From contig BRON01000007.1 in assembly GCA_024345305.1 (NCBI GenBank), forward strand, positions 558,001-622,000: 64,000 bases of DNA, written 5' to 3'. Made by a program: the position numbers and the translations under genes. Of the stretch, positions 34,953 to 51,303 are shown one piece after another; positions within the stretch are counted from its first letter, which is position 1, and every line of letters begins with the position of its first letter. The notes beneath the pieces were generated by a model. The model worked only from the letters and a program-made list of their open reading frames with translations. It was not told the DNA's origin and did not search any database. This DNA is from Mrakia gelida (taxonomy: Eukaryota; Basidiomycota; Tremellomycetes; Cystofilobasidiales; Mrakiaceae).

Positions 34953-37900
34953 TTATTCGGGCATGGCGAGGTTGAGACCTTCGAAGAAAAGGAAAGAAGG
35001 CGACGATCAGCGACGAGTCTCGAGAAGGACGAGACGAACGAGCAGGCGACTCACCAACTCTCTTCTTCCTCCCCCTCTTGATGGTGGTTCCATCGTCCTC
35101 GATAGGGTAGAATCCATAGCCGTCCAAGGACTCCTCGGCAGCCTTAAGTTCGTCGTCCTCCTCGGTCAACAAGTCCCGTTCGTTCAGCGCTTCGGCGTGG
35201 AAGGGACCGGCGAGAGGTCGGTTGGCTTCGAGCCAGAGTTTCTTGATCAGTCGCTGTGAGGCGGTAAATAACGAAGTGGGTGGGTGGGTCAGTTGAGAAA
35301 AGGCGGAAAGGGTGGAAAGAGGAGAGAGGGAGAGAGCAACGAACCTGGAACTCGAGCATGACGGCGGCGAGGGTGTCGAGGAATCGACGAGTTTGGAGAT
35401 GCTTGGAGGCGGCGACGACGGAGATTCCGTGATCCTTGATGATGTAGCCTTTGAGGAAGGAAAGAAGAAATAAGGAAACTGGGTCAGCGACGCGTCGAGA
35501 GGATCGAAGGAGAAAGGGGCGGGAGAGCGAGCTCACCGATTCCGAATCCATCAGGAGCGACGGGACCGAATCCGAAGAGTCGAAGAGCTGGGTTTCCACA
35601 GTTACCTGGAAGGGGAAGACGAGATTATGTCAGCGGGAGCGAGAGAAGGGAGAGGAGGAACGCAGCGAAGACTCACTCGTGCTCAGGATGCCTTCGGGGA
35701 GGAAACAAAGGACGGAATGGAGTCAGCGCAAGCTCCAAAGGGACGAAGTTAGCTGATTAGACTCACTCGTGTTGAGGACGGACCATCCAGGGTCGCTGAA
35801 GAGCTCGGGAACCTGCTGCTTGGTCGAGGAGGAAGGCGAGGCGCTTCGAGGTCGAGCTTCGTCGACGGACGATCTGGGAGATCCAATTCCCATCGAGGAG
35901 GTGTCGTTGTTGATCTCTCGTTGCAAAAGGCAGTAGATGGCGTAGAGGTGACTGATGATTCGGAAGAGAGCGAGGAAGAAAAGGTCAGCTCGCGAGTCAA
36001 GAAGGAGTTGAACTCGAGGCGTTTCGGCTCACCGATCCTGACCGAGACCCTTGCTGCACTCTCGAGTGAGGTCGGTGTGACCCTTGCAGGCTTTCCTGAG
36101 AGCGGCGATCTTCTCGGCGGGAGGTGCTTGGGAGCAGAAGGTCTGAAGAAGAAACGAGAATGAGGTCAGCTCGAATCCCAAGACGCGTCGGTTCGAGGAC
36201 GAAAGAACGAACCTTGACGAAGTCGACAGAGTGAGGCTGGACGGTTCGGATGGCTTCGGTTCGTCCGTGAAGGAAGGCTTTGGTCATAGCAGGCTCGTAC
36301 GTGCTCTCGACTCGACCTGAAGGAAATGTAAAAGGAGTTCTCGTCAGTTTCGTGCGCGTCTCGACTGTTCGACGAGGAAAGAGAGACAGAGACGAGACGA
36401 ACCGTAAAGCGAGTAGTAAGCGGCTTGGAAGGCCATCTGAACGTAAGCGTCTGGACTGAACCCGTGCCTGGTGATGAACTCCTTTCCGTATCCGGTGAAC
36501 TCGAGCGCCTCGATATCGTTTTGGCAGATGAGATCCGACAGTCGAGTCTCCGCGAATCGGATTCCGGTCTTGATCTGATGAGGTGAAAGATGAAGGTGTG
36601 GTGAGTTTATGTCGGGTTCGAGGCGAAGATCCATCAGAAAGTAGGCGACCTACCTCCGGGGTGAGGTCCCAAGTCAACTTCTTCGGGACAGTGTCAACCT
36701 CCTCATCTTCCTCCTTGATCTCGTTGGGCTTGGGCTTGTACGATGCGGCGTGAGGTGAGATTTTGGCCTTGAAGAGGTTGGGAGCCGAGGGGTTGATGCT
36801 CTAAAGAAGAAGACCCGAGGAAGAAGTCAGCGACACGCGACGGCGAAGCCTGAAGGAAAGACCTCGACTAACCTTAGCGAAGAGGAGGACGAGCTCGGTG
36901 TAGACGTCGGCAGCGTATCGAAGAACGGTGTCTGTGAAGAGAGGGAAGAGCTCGTTAGAGGAGAAAAGGACGCTGAAGAGAGGACGAAAACGAGACTCAC
37001 GACCATCGACTCCAGTGTGTTCGAAGTTGATTCCAGCGGCTCCGTTGGCGCAGACGATGATCTGAAGCTTGTCGTAGAATCGGTTGGTGCAGGTTCCGAC
37101 TTGGACACCTGCGAGGAAGGAAGGAAAGATGAAAAGGAGGGATCAGCTCGGTTCGTCTGCCCTCGAAGTCGAACGCGTCGAACTCACCCTTGTCGAGCTT
37201 GTAGGTTCCACAGAGGAAGTTTCCACACAGCTCCTTGACTCCCTCGGGACTGATATCGTCCAAGCAGACGACAAAGAGAGCGGAGTCGACCACTCGAAGG
37301 CAGGAAGCGTTGTGACTGAAGGACGAGACGAAAGAACGAGGTCAGCTTCGAGTCGAAGAAAGACGAAAGATGAAGCAGACTCACCCCTTCGCAGGAGTCA
37401 TGATGTGGTTTCGAATCGTCGACCAGACCTTTCGGTTCTCAGTAGAGAGCACTCCTATCGATCCTTGAGCGACCTGAGGGTAAAACAGAACGAGAGAAAG
37501 TCAGAAATCGAGCTCTCGAGATTGGCCGGGAGGAATCGGACTGACCTCATGGATGGGTGTTTTGTCTGCGTCTGTAACGATGGCGGTGAGGTTGGAGAGG
37601 ATATCTCGTTCTGTGAGGGTAGGTCTGTTCTTGGAATCCAGAGCGTCGAACCAGTCTGAGGAAGAAGATCGAAGGAAGGAAGGTTCAGTCGAGAGTCGAA
37701 GATCGCGACGCGTCAAGAAGAAGCGAGAACGAGCCAGACTCACAGAATTGACCTCGTCGGATCACAACGATGTGTTTCGACTCCTCGTGAAGCTCCATTC
37801 TGCATCCTCGGTGGGTAGGGACTCGAGTGGTACCGAAGAGCTAGAGGAGAAGAAGAAAAGGAGGTCGAAAAAGGGACTTTAGGTCAGCGCCGAGGGAGGA

Positions 37901-39000
37901 AAACAGGACGACTTCCCGCTCGAGAAGAGAGAGAAAGGACCCACCCTCGAGTACTGGTCCATGTCGAGAGGCACCCCTCGTATGCTGTCAGGCTCCAGAA
38001 CACCCTCTCGGAGGTCGTGGATGAATCCCAGAGAACTGAGGATGAGAGAAGCTGCCCTTGGGAGCTGGGAGCCCCGAGAAGGAGTTGGGTCGTCCCTGGA
38101 AGAGATGGAAAACAACAGACGAAGGGTGAGCTGATCGGACGAGAGAAAGAGAGTAGGAGATAGACTCACTCGAGGACGAAGAAGGGGTTGAGCGAGAGAA
38201 CGACCTGCAAGAAGGAAGAGCGAGAAAGTCAGCTCGGAGAATTGATGACGTTCGAGAGAGGGAGGAGGGAAGGGCAGACGTCGAGCTCCTTCCTTTCTTC
38301 TTTCTCGCTGCCTCGACGAGAGCGATGCTGCTGAGGCGGGGAGAGAGGTACTCACGGATTCCGTCTGACCAAGGTAACTCTCGTACCAGAACTCCTCGAT
38401 GTAACTGGCGACTCCCTCGTTGTACTTGAGCAGCTTCTCTTGAAGTCTCGGTCCTTGTTCAGGGTCCGAGAGGAAGTGCTTGACGGCCTCAGCAGTGACG
38501 GCGTGCTCTTCGGGATCTTGAAGTCCCTGGTAGAGGTAGGAGAGAAGGAAGGGATCAGTTCATGGCAAGAGAGAGCGAGAGGGAAGGAGTGTGGATGACA
38601 GGGCGGATGACCAGGCGAGGGAGACGAAACTCGAGCTCGTCCGACCATCAACCCATGAGCTTGATGGCTTCTTCGACCAGCCTGAGCCCTTCCTGGAAGA
38701 CCTATGTATCTCCCAGAGTCAACGAGAAGGCCAGATCTCGAAAGAAGCGGCGAAAGGAGCTCCTTCCTTCGAGCTTCCCTCCACCTAAGCGCTCGACCTC
38801 TTCCCTCTCACCCTCCTCCTTCGCCATCACACCCTTCCAGAGAACCCGAAAAGAGAACTCACTTCTAGAGCACGAAGGTACTTCTTCATGGTATCCTCGA
38901 GAGCCGGGATAGGAAGCTTGGGAAGCTTGACTTGGTTCTCGAGCGTCCTCGAGGGAGCTCGATGAAGCATGGGTGGTTTCGACGCTCCGTTGATGGGCAT
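34953..39000 (-). CDS. Carnitine O-acyltransferase
   Basis: A choline/carnitine acyltransferase that moves acyl (probably acetyl) groups between CoA and carnitine. The protein starts MPINGASKPPMLHRAPSRTL and shows LPKLPIPALEDTMKKYLRAL, the conserved family start. It continues with YNEGVASYIEEFWYESYLG, then LFGTTRVPTHRGCRME, and then the catalytic histidine in INFEHTGVDGHTVLRY (about 37020). It ends RGRKKRVGEGLNLAMPE. No PTS1 tripeptide and no obvious mitochondrial presequence are seen, which fits a cytosolic form (YAT1-like) better than the peroxisomal/mitochondrial one; this is inference. A Ser-rich insertion (ARPRSASPSSSTKQQ) lies in the last third. About sixteen short introns. Confidence 0.92.
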
Positions 39001-40129
39001 CTCGTAGCGAGCTAAGGGTAGGGGTGGGTTTACTTAAGTTGAGAGGTGTGTTGGAGGTTGAAGAGAGTCGAGTTTGAGAGCGTTGTCGGTTCTTTGAGGT
39101 TGATGTAGATGGAGGGAACCTGAAAGAAAGGTCGTCGAAATGGAGCTGAGCGTCTCTCGGGACGAAGTTCGAGATCTGCTCGTTCCGAGTTCGCGCGAGA
39201 GGCAAAGTGAGATCTATCACGAGCACCGACAAGTCGCACTCTGAAAATTGCTCAGTCAGTTTTGGCTTGACGGGCCGTGCAAGCCTATCGAAATCGTCGT
39301 ATCGTCGTGATCGCGAAAAAGGAGGAGGAGTCGGGCAAAAAGGAGAGGCAAACAGAAATCGAAAACAAACTCGCTCATCGTCTTGCACTTCATCTCGGTC
39401 TTCCCTCTCTCCTCTCTCAGCAATCGAGGAAGACCGCACCACCGATCTCATCTCGACCTCGGCCCGACCCTACGTCCCTACCATTCGTCGACCTGTCTTC
39501 TCCGCGGATCGAGGCGTCCTGAATCGCGAGGTGGTGGGTTCGAAAGGGACGACGCGCTCGGGTTCTCTTCCTCCTCTTCTCCTCGTTCCCGTCCCTTCGA
39601 GGATGATGATGCGACGGAGGAGCCAACAAATGGAGATTGGAGGTTGCCGGATTGTCTGAGGTGACCAGGTGGGAGTGCGAGGTAGGTTGATGGACGCGAG
39701 CTGAGATGCGAAGTGAGGTCGAACGAGAAAGGGGTCCACGCTCAGTCTTCATCTCCGAACGACGGCCAGAACGTCAGGGTGACGAATACGACTCACCGAA
39801 TTATGACTCTACAAGTCTGTCGAACGTGATTGATTGCTCTTTGGAGTAGACGGGAGTGGTTGCGATTCGATGTTGACGCGACGACGGCCGAGAGTCGAGA
39901 GGTTCCTTCTATTCGACGTCGAAGGGAGGGCAGGAGGGAGCTGGAGGGAGGATGGTGGGAGTGTATGAGGAATTGAAGGAGTTGTGGGAAGGGATGATGA
40001 AGGCGGTGCAGGAGTAACTGGAGGGGAGAGCGACGCGTCTTCGATGAGCCTGAGCGCGACGAGGGGAGGGAAGGGAGTCAGCGGAGAAGGCAATGCAGAT
40101 GAACCCAAAAAAATATCTGAGCACCCACC
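39001..40129. other. Intergenic stretch (1.1 kb) with a 3' UTR intron of F-box gene 4
   Basis: This lies between the acyltransferase start and the stop of F-box gene 4, both on the minus strand. On the minus strand a well-formed intron (GTGGGT at 40128, CTGAC branch, CTCAG ending at 40050) begins one base after the F-box stop. The remainder must hold the acyltransferase promoter. An open frame at 39207-39659 (+) has no supporting splice sites or motifs. Confidence 0.5.
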
Positions 40130-41184
40130 CTATGCCTCGATCTCTATCGAGAACTTTGATCTCCATCTCGTCTCCAAAACCGCCTCGACCTCCTTCTTCT
40201 CCTCTTCCGACTGAACCACCAGCACCACCGACCCAGAAGACATGGACTCGAGTTGAAAGGACTGCGCGTTGATGTCGAGCTGCATGTTCCGAGGTATACC
40301 TGTTACAAGCGCGTGGTCGAACTTCTCGGCCCTGAGCGTTGAAAGTACGAGGCGAAGCGTCCGATGCGATTCGGGGCGAGGAGGTGGCAGAGCAGCGACC
40401 GGATATCCTGCACGGCAGAGGTACGGAAGGATGCCCTTCAGAACAAGGCATCGAAGCCTGGTCCATCCGTCGAGCCTGGGAACCCAATCCATGGAGAGAT
40501 GAGGAGAGAGAGACGGATGACGATCGCGAAGGTCGTATTCCAGTCGAAGTGGGTTCAGGTGAGGGAGAAGGTTTCTGTGTAGAGGAGGGAGGATGTAGCG
40601 GTGTTCGAACCGGAGGGATAGGCGGAGGGAGTCGAGAGGAAGAGGGTCTGGGTTGGGCTGTCTGGCGAAGCAGAGATGAAGATTGCCGTCCCCTTGGGAA
40701 GGGAGTTGGAAGTTGGGGAGGGTAGGGAACTCGAGCGACAGGGTTCGGATTTGAGAGAGGTCGAGGTGCGAATTGATTCTTGATGGAGATGTACCCTGTT
40801 TGGTAGTAGACGAAGTGAGTTAGTGGACTCAGCATGGTGATTCAGGCGAGAGGAAGCGCCTACTAGCGGAGCGGTGGATCTCACCTTCCTCGGCTTCCTC
40901 CTCTCACAGAAAGCTGCTTCGGCTCAGTGACCTCGACGTCCTTGTAGAGGAGATTTGATGAAGCGGCGATGAAGTCGAGCGAGACTCTTCCCAGTGCGGC
41001 GAGGGTGGAGATGTCGGATTGCTGGAAGATGAGGAGGACGACATCCCATGGGAGGGAACGACGGACTTGAGATCGAAGTCGGCGGGAAGCGACGACCTAA
41101 ACCACGAGCGATGGAAGCACGAGAGTGAGTCTTCCGTATCAACGAATACGCTGTAAGGCTAAAGCAGGGGCTCACCTTCGACAT
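40130..41184 (-). CDS. F-box-like protein (F-box gene 4)
   Basis: Three exons. A minimal first exon (MSK) has a GTGAGC donor. Exon 2 carries an F-box-like segment (RRSLPWDVVLLIFQQSDIST then LAALGRVSLDFIAASSNLLY). Exon 3, joined in phase 0 by a GTGAGA donor at about 40917, has leucine-rich repeats (NSHLDLSQIRTLSLEFPTLP, LPLDSLRLSLRFEHRYI, PHLNPLRLEYDLRD, LDGWTRLRCLVLKGIL). It ends WRSKFSIEIEA. An 'F-box then irregular LRR' order suggests an SCF substrate receptor. The start is unusual, because the F-box is reached within about 15 codons. Confidence 0.65.
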
Positions 41185-41566
41185 AGTGGCGGTAGACCTA
41201 GAGGAGGAGCCTTTCGAGACGAAGAGGGAGAACTGGGAGGGCAAGACGGGGATGGAGGGAGCAAGGAGGGCGAGGTCAGCTTCGACGTCCTGTTCAGTAC
41301 AGCGAGCTTGAGATAAGATGCTCACTTGACACCGGAGGTAGAGAGAGCCGGTATAGAACAAGTGATTGCGAGAAAGAGAGGTTGAGATGTGGAAGGAAGG
41401 AACAAGTCGAGGAGAACGAAGGGAGTTCGAAGGAGTTCGAGCTCAACTTCAGTGGGCGAGCCCTCCCTCCTTTCGTTCCCCAACCGTTTCGGACTCAAAC
41501 ACGTCCATTCCCCTATCTCCAGCGTCCTCGTCTTTCCGCTACGTCTTCCCTTCATCCCTCTCTACG
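41185..41566. other. Divergent promoter region
   Basis: F-box gene 4 (-) and the small gene at 41567 (+) both start here. No coding exon was recognised. Confidence 0.5.
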
Positions 41567-42166
41567 ATGTCGAACGAGTCGTGTCTGAACGAAGGCAAGA
41601 GCTCGACAAATGAGAAGGTGAGCTTCGACTTCGCTCCTCCTTCCCTCTTCTCTCCCTCCCTCTCTTGACCGTCCAGACAGACCTTCCACTTCTTCTTCAA
41701 CTCGTCGGGTCCTCTCTCTGATACTCATTGTCCCTATCTTCGCTTCCTCTGGTCTCATCTAGGATCAGCTCGTCGCCAGCAGCTCCCAACCCAACCAACC
41801 CGCCCTCCCTCCTCCTCCTCCTCCTCCTCCTCCTCCCCGCGACCCTTCTTCCTCCTCGGCCTCCAACCCTCTCTCTCAGCCTGAGGTCTCGGTCGCCTTC
41901 CGACTCGCTCAACTCTTGATGGGGAGGGCGAGAAGTTCGCGTTCGCCGAGCGTTTGAGGGAGCTTTCGGACGGGAAAGAGACGGAGACGCGTCTCGACCA
42001 ACGTTTCTCCGACGGCAGGAGCTCTACCAACGAGCTGGTAGCAAACGCGGACGCTCTGGCTTGCCTCGAACGTCCTTTGTCGCTGGATCCCGGGAGGAAA
42101 CAGGTTAGGTTCTGCGTTGGGAGACAAGCGGAATCGGACGACGACGACAACGAAGAACCCGATTGA
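41567..42166 (+). CDS. Small hypothetical protein, splicing unresolved
   Basis: Exon 1 (MSNESCLNEGKSSTNEK) ends at a GTGAGC donor. The last exon is clear from about 41925: GEKFAFAERLRELSDGKETE, then LVANADALACLERPLSLDPG and an acidic end ESDDDDNEEPD. Between them are a possible exon reading TFHFFFNS and a Pro-rich stretch encoded by a (TCC)n run. The three pieces do not fall in one frame with the splice sites I can see. I do not recognise the family. Confidence 0.4.
41808..41836 (+). repeat. (TCC)n trinucleotide repeat
   Basis: About nine consecutive TCC/CTC units lie inside the small gene at 41567. In one frame they encode a polyproline run, in another polyserine, in the third polyleucine. 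Confidence 0.85.
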
Positions 42167-42835
42167 TGGATTCATCTTCGCTTTGGTGGTCTTTGTTGTG
42201 TGACCAAGATTCTCGGTGCGAAGATTCAATGAGCTGAGTGAGGTCTCAGGTAAGTTTTTTGGAGTAGAGACTCGATGAGAAAGAAGAGCACCGCCAGTGA
42301 AAGAAAAACTTGCGAAACGCGTCGTTCCTTTTGACAAGTCGTTCTCGTTGGGAAGAGCAGATTCGAGAGAAGCATAGATCATTAAACACGTACAGTCGGA
42401 AACAAGGGGTTGCGTGTGCTCGAGGTCTTTCGTGCGATGGGGCTGGAAAGGCGTAAGTAAAGGAAAGGTCAGGTCGACGCGTCGAAGCGTTTTGAGCGAG
42501 GGTCGAGGGGAACGAACCAAATCGACGACCAGAGCATTAGTCCTCCATCTCCTCGTCCTCCTTGTCCTCCTCAGCTGGGGAAAGGAGAGCCGTTTTCTCA
42601 CCTTCTTTCCTTAGAGGAAAGGCGGAGTAGCCTTCGACGCGTCGCTCTCGCTTTTGACTCCTCTTCGGTTCGACCTTTAACGTTACAAAGGCATTCAGAT
42701 TTTGAAAACGACTCGTAGGTAGATGAACAAAGGATCGAACAAGAAACGTAAACGTCCGAACCAAAAACACAAGAGATAAAGAAAACAACGACCCCCTCCC
42801 ACCCACCCTCCCTGAGTCCGTCCGTTCGACGAGCT
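42167..42835. other. Intergenic, convergent 3' ends
   Basis: This lies between the small plus-strand gene and the end of PRP22. It contains several ACGCGT palindromes (near 42318, 42479, 42640). No coding exon was recognised. Confidence 0.5.
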
Positions 42836-47889
<5,054 letters not shown>

Positions 47890-48175
47890 AAGGAAGAGAA
47901 AAGCGAACGGAAGTGGTTGAAGAAGACCTCGAGACCTCGAGCTCTCTCGACTTGCCCTCGAATTCGAGCGCGGCTCCTCCTCCCTCCTCTCCTCGTCGAC
48001 GAAGCTCACCCAAACCACAACTTCGACTTCCCCTCTTCTCTTCCTCTTCTCTTCCTCTCTCGTCTCTCTTTCGGACGATCTACCAACCCGTGCTCAACTA
48101 GCAGCACTCCCTCCACCAGGTCCCTTTCCCCTTCCCCTCCCCTTCCACCACCTCTCCCTCTTTCTCCCTTCGACG
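47890..48175. promoter_or_regulatory. Shared PRP22-CCT3 promoter region
   Basis: The two divergent housekeeping genes start 286 bp apart, so this short stretch must hold both promoters and 5' UTRs. It is C/T-rich on the plus strand towards CCT3. No TATA box was recognised. Confidence 0.55.
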
Positions 48176-51045
48176 ATGGCTGGAAACATGCCCGTGTTCG
48201 TCATGAGTGAGTACAGTCGATCTCGTTCGCACATATCTACGAAGATAGAGAGCTAAGACCTCCTCCCTCTTGCTTCCAGACACTGGACCTGAGCGACAGA
48301 CTGGAAGGAAAGCTCAGACTGCCAACATCCTCGCCGCTAAGGTCAGCATCACGTCTCCTCCCTTCTTTCTCCAGCTTCCCTCCCGTCTTCCCTCCTCCCT
48401 ACTTCGAGCGATCTATCTTCGAGATAGATGACGCTCTGCAGCTCTCAACCCTTGCGAAACTCCCACCGAGATCGCTTCCCTTGAACGAGCTCAAGCTGAC
48501 CTTTCACCTTCACCTCTCCCTTCCTCTTTTTCGTTCAGACCGTCGCCGACGTGATCAGGACGTGTCTCGGTCCCAAAGCCATGCTCAAGATGATCCTAGA
48601 CCCTATGGGAGGTATCCTGTAAGCTCCTCGTCTCTTTACAACTCTTTATACTCGAGGGAAGGGTGGTAGAAAGGCAAGCGAAGGGGGAGATGGAAGGATA
48701 CGAACCTCGCTCGACGAGCTCCCTCCTCCTTCCTTCCTTCCACGCCCTTCTTTCCTTTCCCTCGCCATCTCCCTTCCTTCCAATCGAGCTCTGACTTGGC
48801 TTTTATCATTGCTGGATTCCAGGCTCACCAACGATGGAAACGCTATCCTTCGAGAGATCGAGGTTGCCCACCCTGCTGCCAAATCCATGATTGAGCTCAG
48901 TCGAACTCAGGACGAGGAGGTCGGAGACGGTACCACCTCTGTTATCATCCTCGGTGAGTTTAGAGCTTTTCTTCGCGACTCGATGCGTCTCTAGCTCGTA
49001 GGAGCTACCAACGAGCCAAAGCCTGACTGTTTTCCTCTTTGTCTCTCGTCCCCAGCCGGAGAAATCCTCGCCCACTCCCTTCCCCTCCTCGAGCGAAACA
49101 TCCACCCCGTCGTGATCATCAAGGCCTTCAAGCGAGCTCTCGAGGCCGCCCTTCAGGTCATCACCGACATCTCCGTCCCCGTCGACGTCTCCTCGGACAC
49201 CGAAATGCTCGCTCTCATCAAAACCTCCATCGGAACCAAGTTCTCCTCTCGATGGTCCGAACTCATGTGCAAGCTCGCTCTCGACGCCGTCCGAACCGTC
49301 GCTCAGTCCGAGGATGGAGTCAAGACCGTCGACATCAAGCGGTACGCTCGAGTGGAGAAGGTCCCTGGAGGAGAGATCGAGGATTCGAGAGTGCTCGATG
49401 GAGTCATGGTCAACAAGGACGTAACCCACCCCAAGATGAGGAGGAGGATTGAGAACCCTCGAGTGGTGCTGCTCGATTGCCCTCTGGAGTACAAGAAGGG
49501 AGAGTCGCAGACCAACATCGAGATCACCAGGGAGGAGGACTGGAGTCGAGTGCTGGAGATCGAGGAGGAGCAGATCAAGCAGATGTGCGACAAGATCATC
49601 GAGTTCAAGCCCGACGTCGTTTTCACCGAGAAGGGAGTCTCTGGTTCGTCCCTCGCGCTCGATTATGCTCTCGTTCTACTCTCTACTCGTAGTATCATCC
49701 TCTCCTTGACTGACACGTCGTCGTTTCGCTCTTTTCTCGCCTCTCGCAGACCTCGCTCAGCACTACCTCCTCAAAGCCAACATCACCGCCATTCGACGAG
49801 TCAGGAAGTCGGACAACAACCGTATAGCTCGAGCCGTCGGAGCTACCATCGTCAACCGAGTCGAGGACCTTCGAGACATCGACGTCGGAACTCAGTGTGG
49901 TCTCTTCAACATCGAGCAGCTCGGAGATGAGTGCGTCTTTCCTTCCCTTTCCCTCCTCTCCTCCTTCACGCGTCTCCTTCCTTCCCTTCCCTCTTCCCTC
50001 CTTCCTAACCTTCCTCCCACCTCCCCTCCCCCCCCACCCTCCCTTCTTTCACCGCGTGTGTGTGCTCCAGGTACTTCACCTTCCTCACCAAGTGCAAGTC
50101 CCCCAAAGCGTGCACGATCCTCCTCCGAGGACCCTCCAAGGACATCCTCAACGAGATCGATCGAAACCTCGCGGACGCCATGTCGGTCGCTCGAAACGTC
50201 GTCTTCAACCCTACCCTCTGCCCCGGAGGAGGTGCTACCGAGATGGCTATCAGCGTTGCCCTTCAGGCTAAGGCCAAGTCGATGGAGGGTGTTGAGGGTG
50301 TGCCCGTCAAGGCCGTGGCCGACGCGCTCGAGGTCATCCCTAGGACGCTGGTGCAGAACTGTGGTGGGAATGCGATGAGGGTGTTGACGGATCTGAGGGT
50401 GAGTGCATCGCTCTTTGCCTTGAACAATGAGATCGCGTTTGAGGGTCGGATGGGAAGAGATGGAAGTTGACTCTGCGTCGTCGCGTTTTTGCGTTTTGGT
50501 TTGGTTTGCTATCAGGCGAAGCACGCGAACGGAGAGCACTCGTTCGGAGTTGATGGAGACTCTGGAAAGGTTGTCGACATGAAGGTTTACGGTCTCTACG
50601 AGTCGGCGGCGGTCAAGATCCAGACTCTCAAGACTGCTATCGAGGTTCGTCTCCCATCTCTCGCTCGCTCTCTCCTCGTCTCGAAGCTGACCTTCCTCCC
50701 TTTCTCTCCCTGCGCTTTCTCTTCCCCTCCAGTCCGCTACTCTTCTTCTTCGAGGTTCGTCTCCCTCTCGCCTTCTTTCCGGTCCCTCTTCGTCTCTCGT
50801 CGCTGACCTTTCCCTCTCTTCACAGTCGACGACGTCGTCTCCGCTCGACGACCTGGGAACGAGGGTGGAGGAGGAGGAGGAGGAGTCCAGACGATGGGAG
50901 GTGAGCAAACCCATCCAACTCATCCCTACCCTCTCGCACATACTCACCAGAATGAACCTCGTTCGCTGACCCGACTCGTTCTCTTCGTTTCGTTCGTTCA
51001 GGAGAGGACATGGGAGAGGGAGACGATCAGCAGCCTGAGAGATAA
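48176..51045 (+). CDS. CCT3: T-complex protein 1 subunit gamma
   Basis: The gamma subunit of the cytosolic chaperonin TRiC/CCT, which folds actin, tubulin and WD-repeat proteins. It starts [20 protein letters not shown]. Group II chaperonin signatures follow: [40 protein letters not shown], the ATPase motif [25 protein letters not shown] (gamma-type apical entry), [13 protein letters not shown] and [18 protein letters not shown]. The C-terminus is the flexible Gly-rich tail ending [12 protein letters not shown]. About ten exons with clean phases. Well conserved throughout. Confidence 0.97.
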
Positions 51046-51303
51046 AACCCAGCAAAAACGAACGAACGAAAAAATAGGAACGGCAGCACACTTGCTTACG
51101 ATCTAGGATGCATCTGTAGAAGACTGTCTCTCTCGTCCAACGTGAAAAGCTTCTCTTCCCATTCGCCTCTCTCTCTCTTCCTTCAGCCCGCAGGCGAGAG
51201 AGCGAGAGATGGGCTCCTTTCCTTCCCCTCCTTCCCCTTCTCCGCACACACACCGCTCACCCCCATCCCTCCCATCTCCCATCTACCCATCCATCCTTCG
51301 AGG

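Noticed and set aside
39207..39659. Possible plus-strand gene upstream of the acyltransferase
   Set aside because: The frame is open but of odd composition, with no acceptor/donor pairs, no domain and no sensible partner exon.
49892..51253. 453-codon open frame on the minus strand
   Set aside because: It is antisense to CCT3, Arg/Glu-rich, ignores the CCT3 introns and shows no domain; CCT3 is certain.
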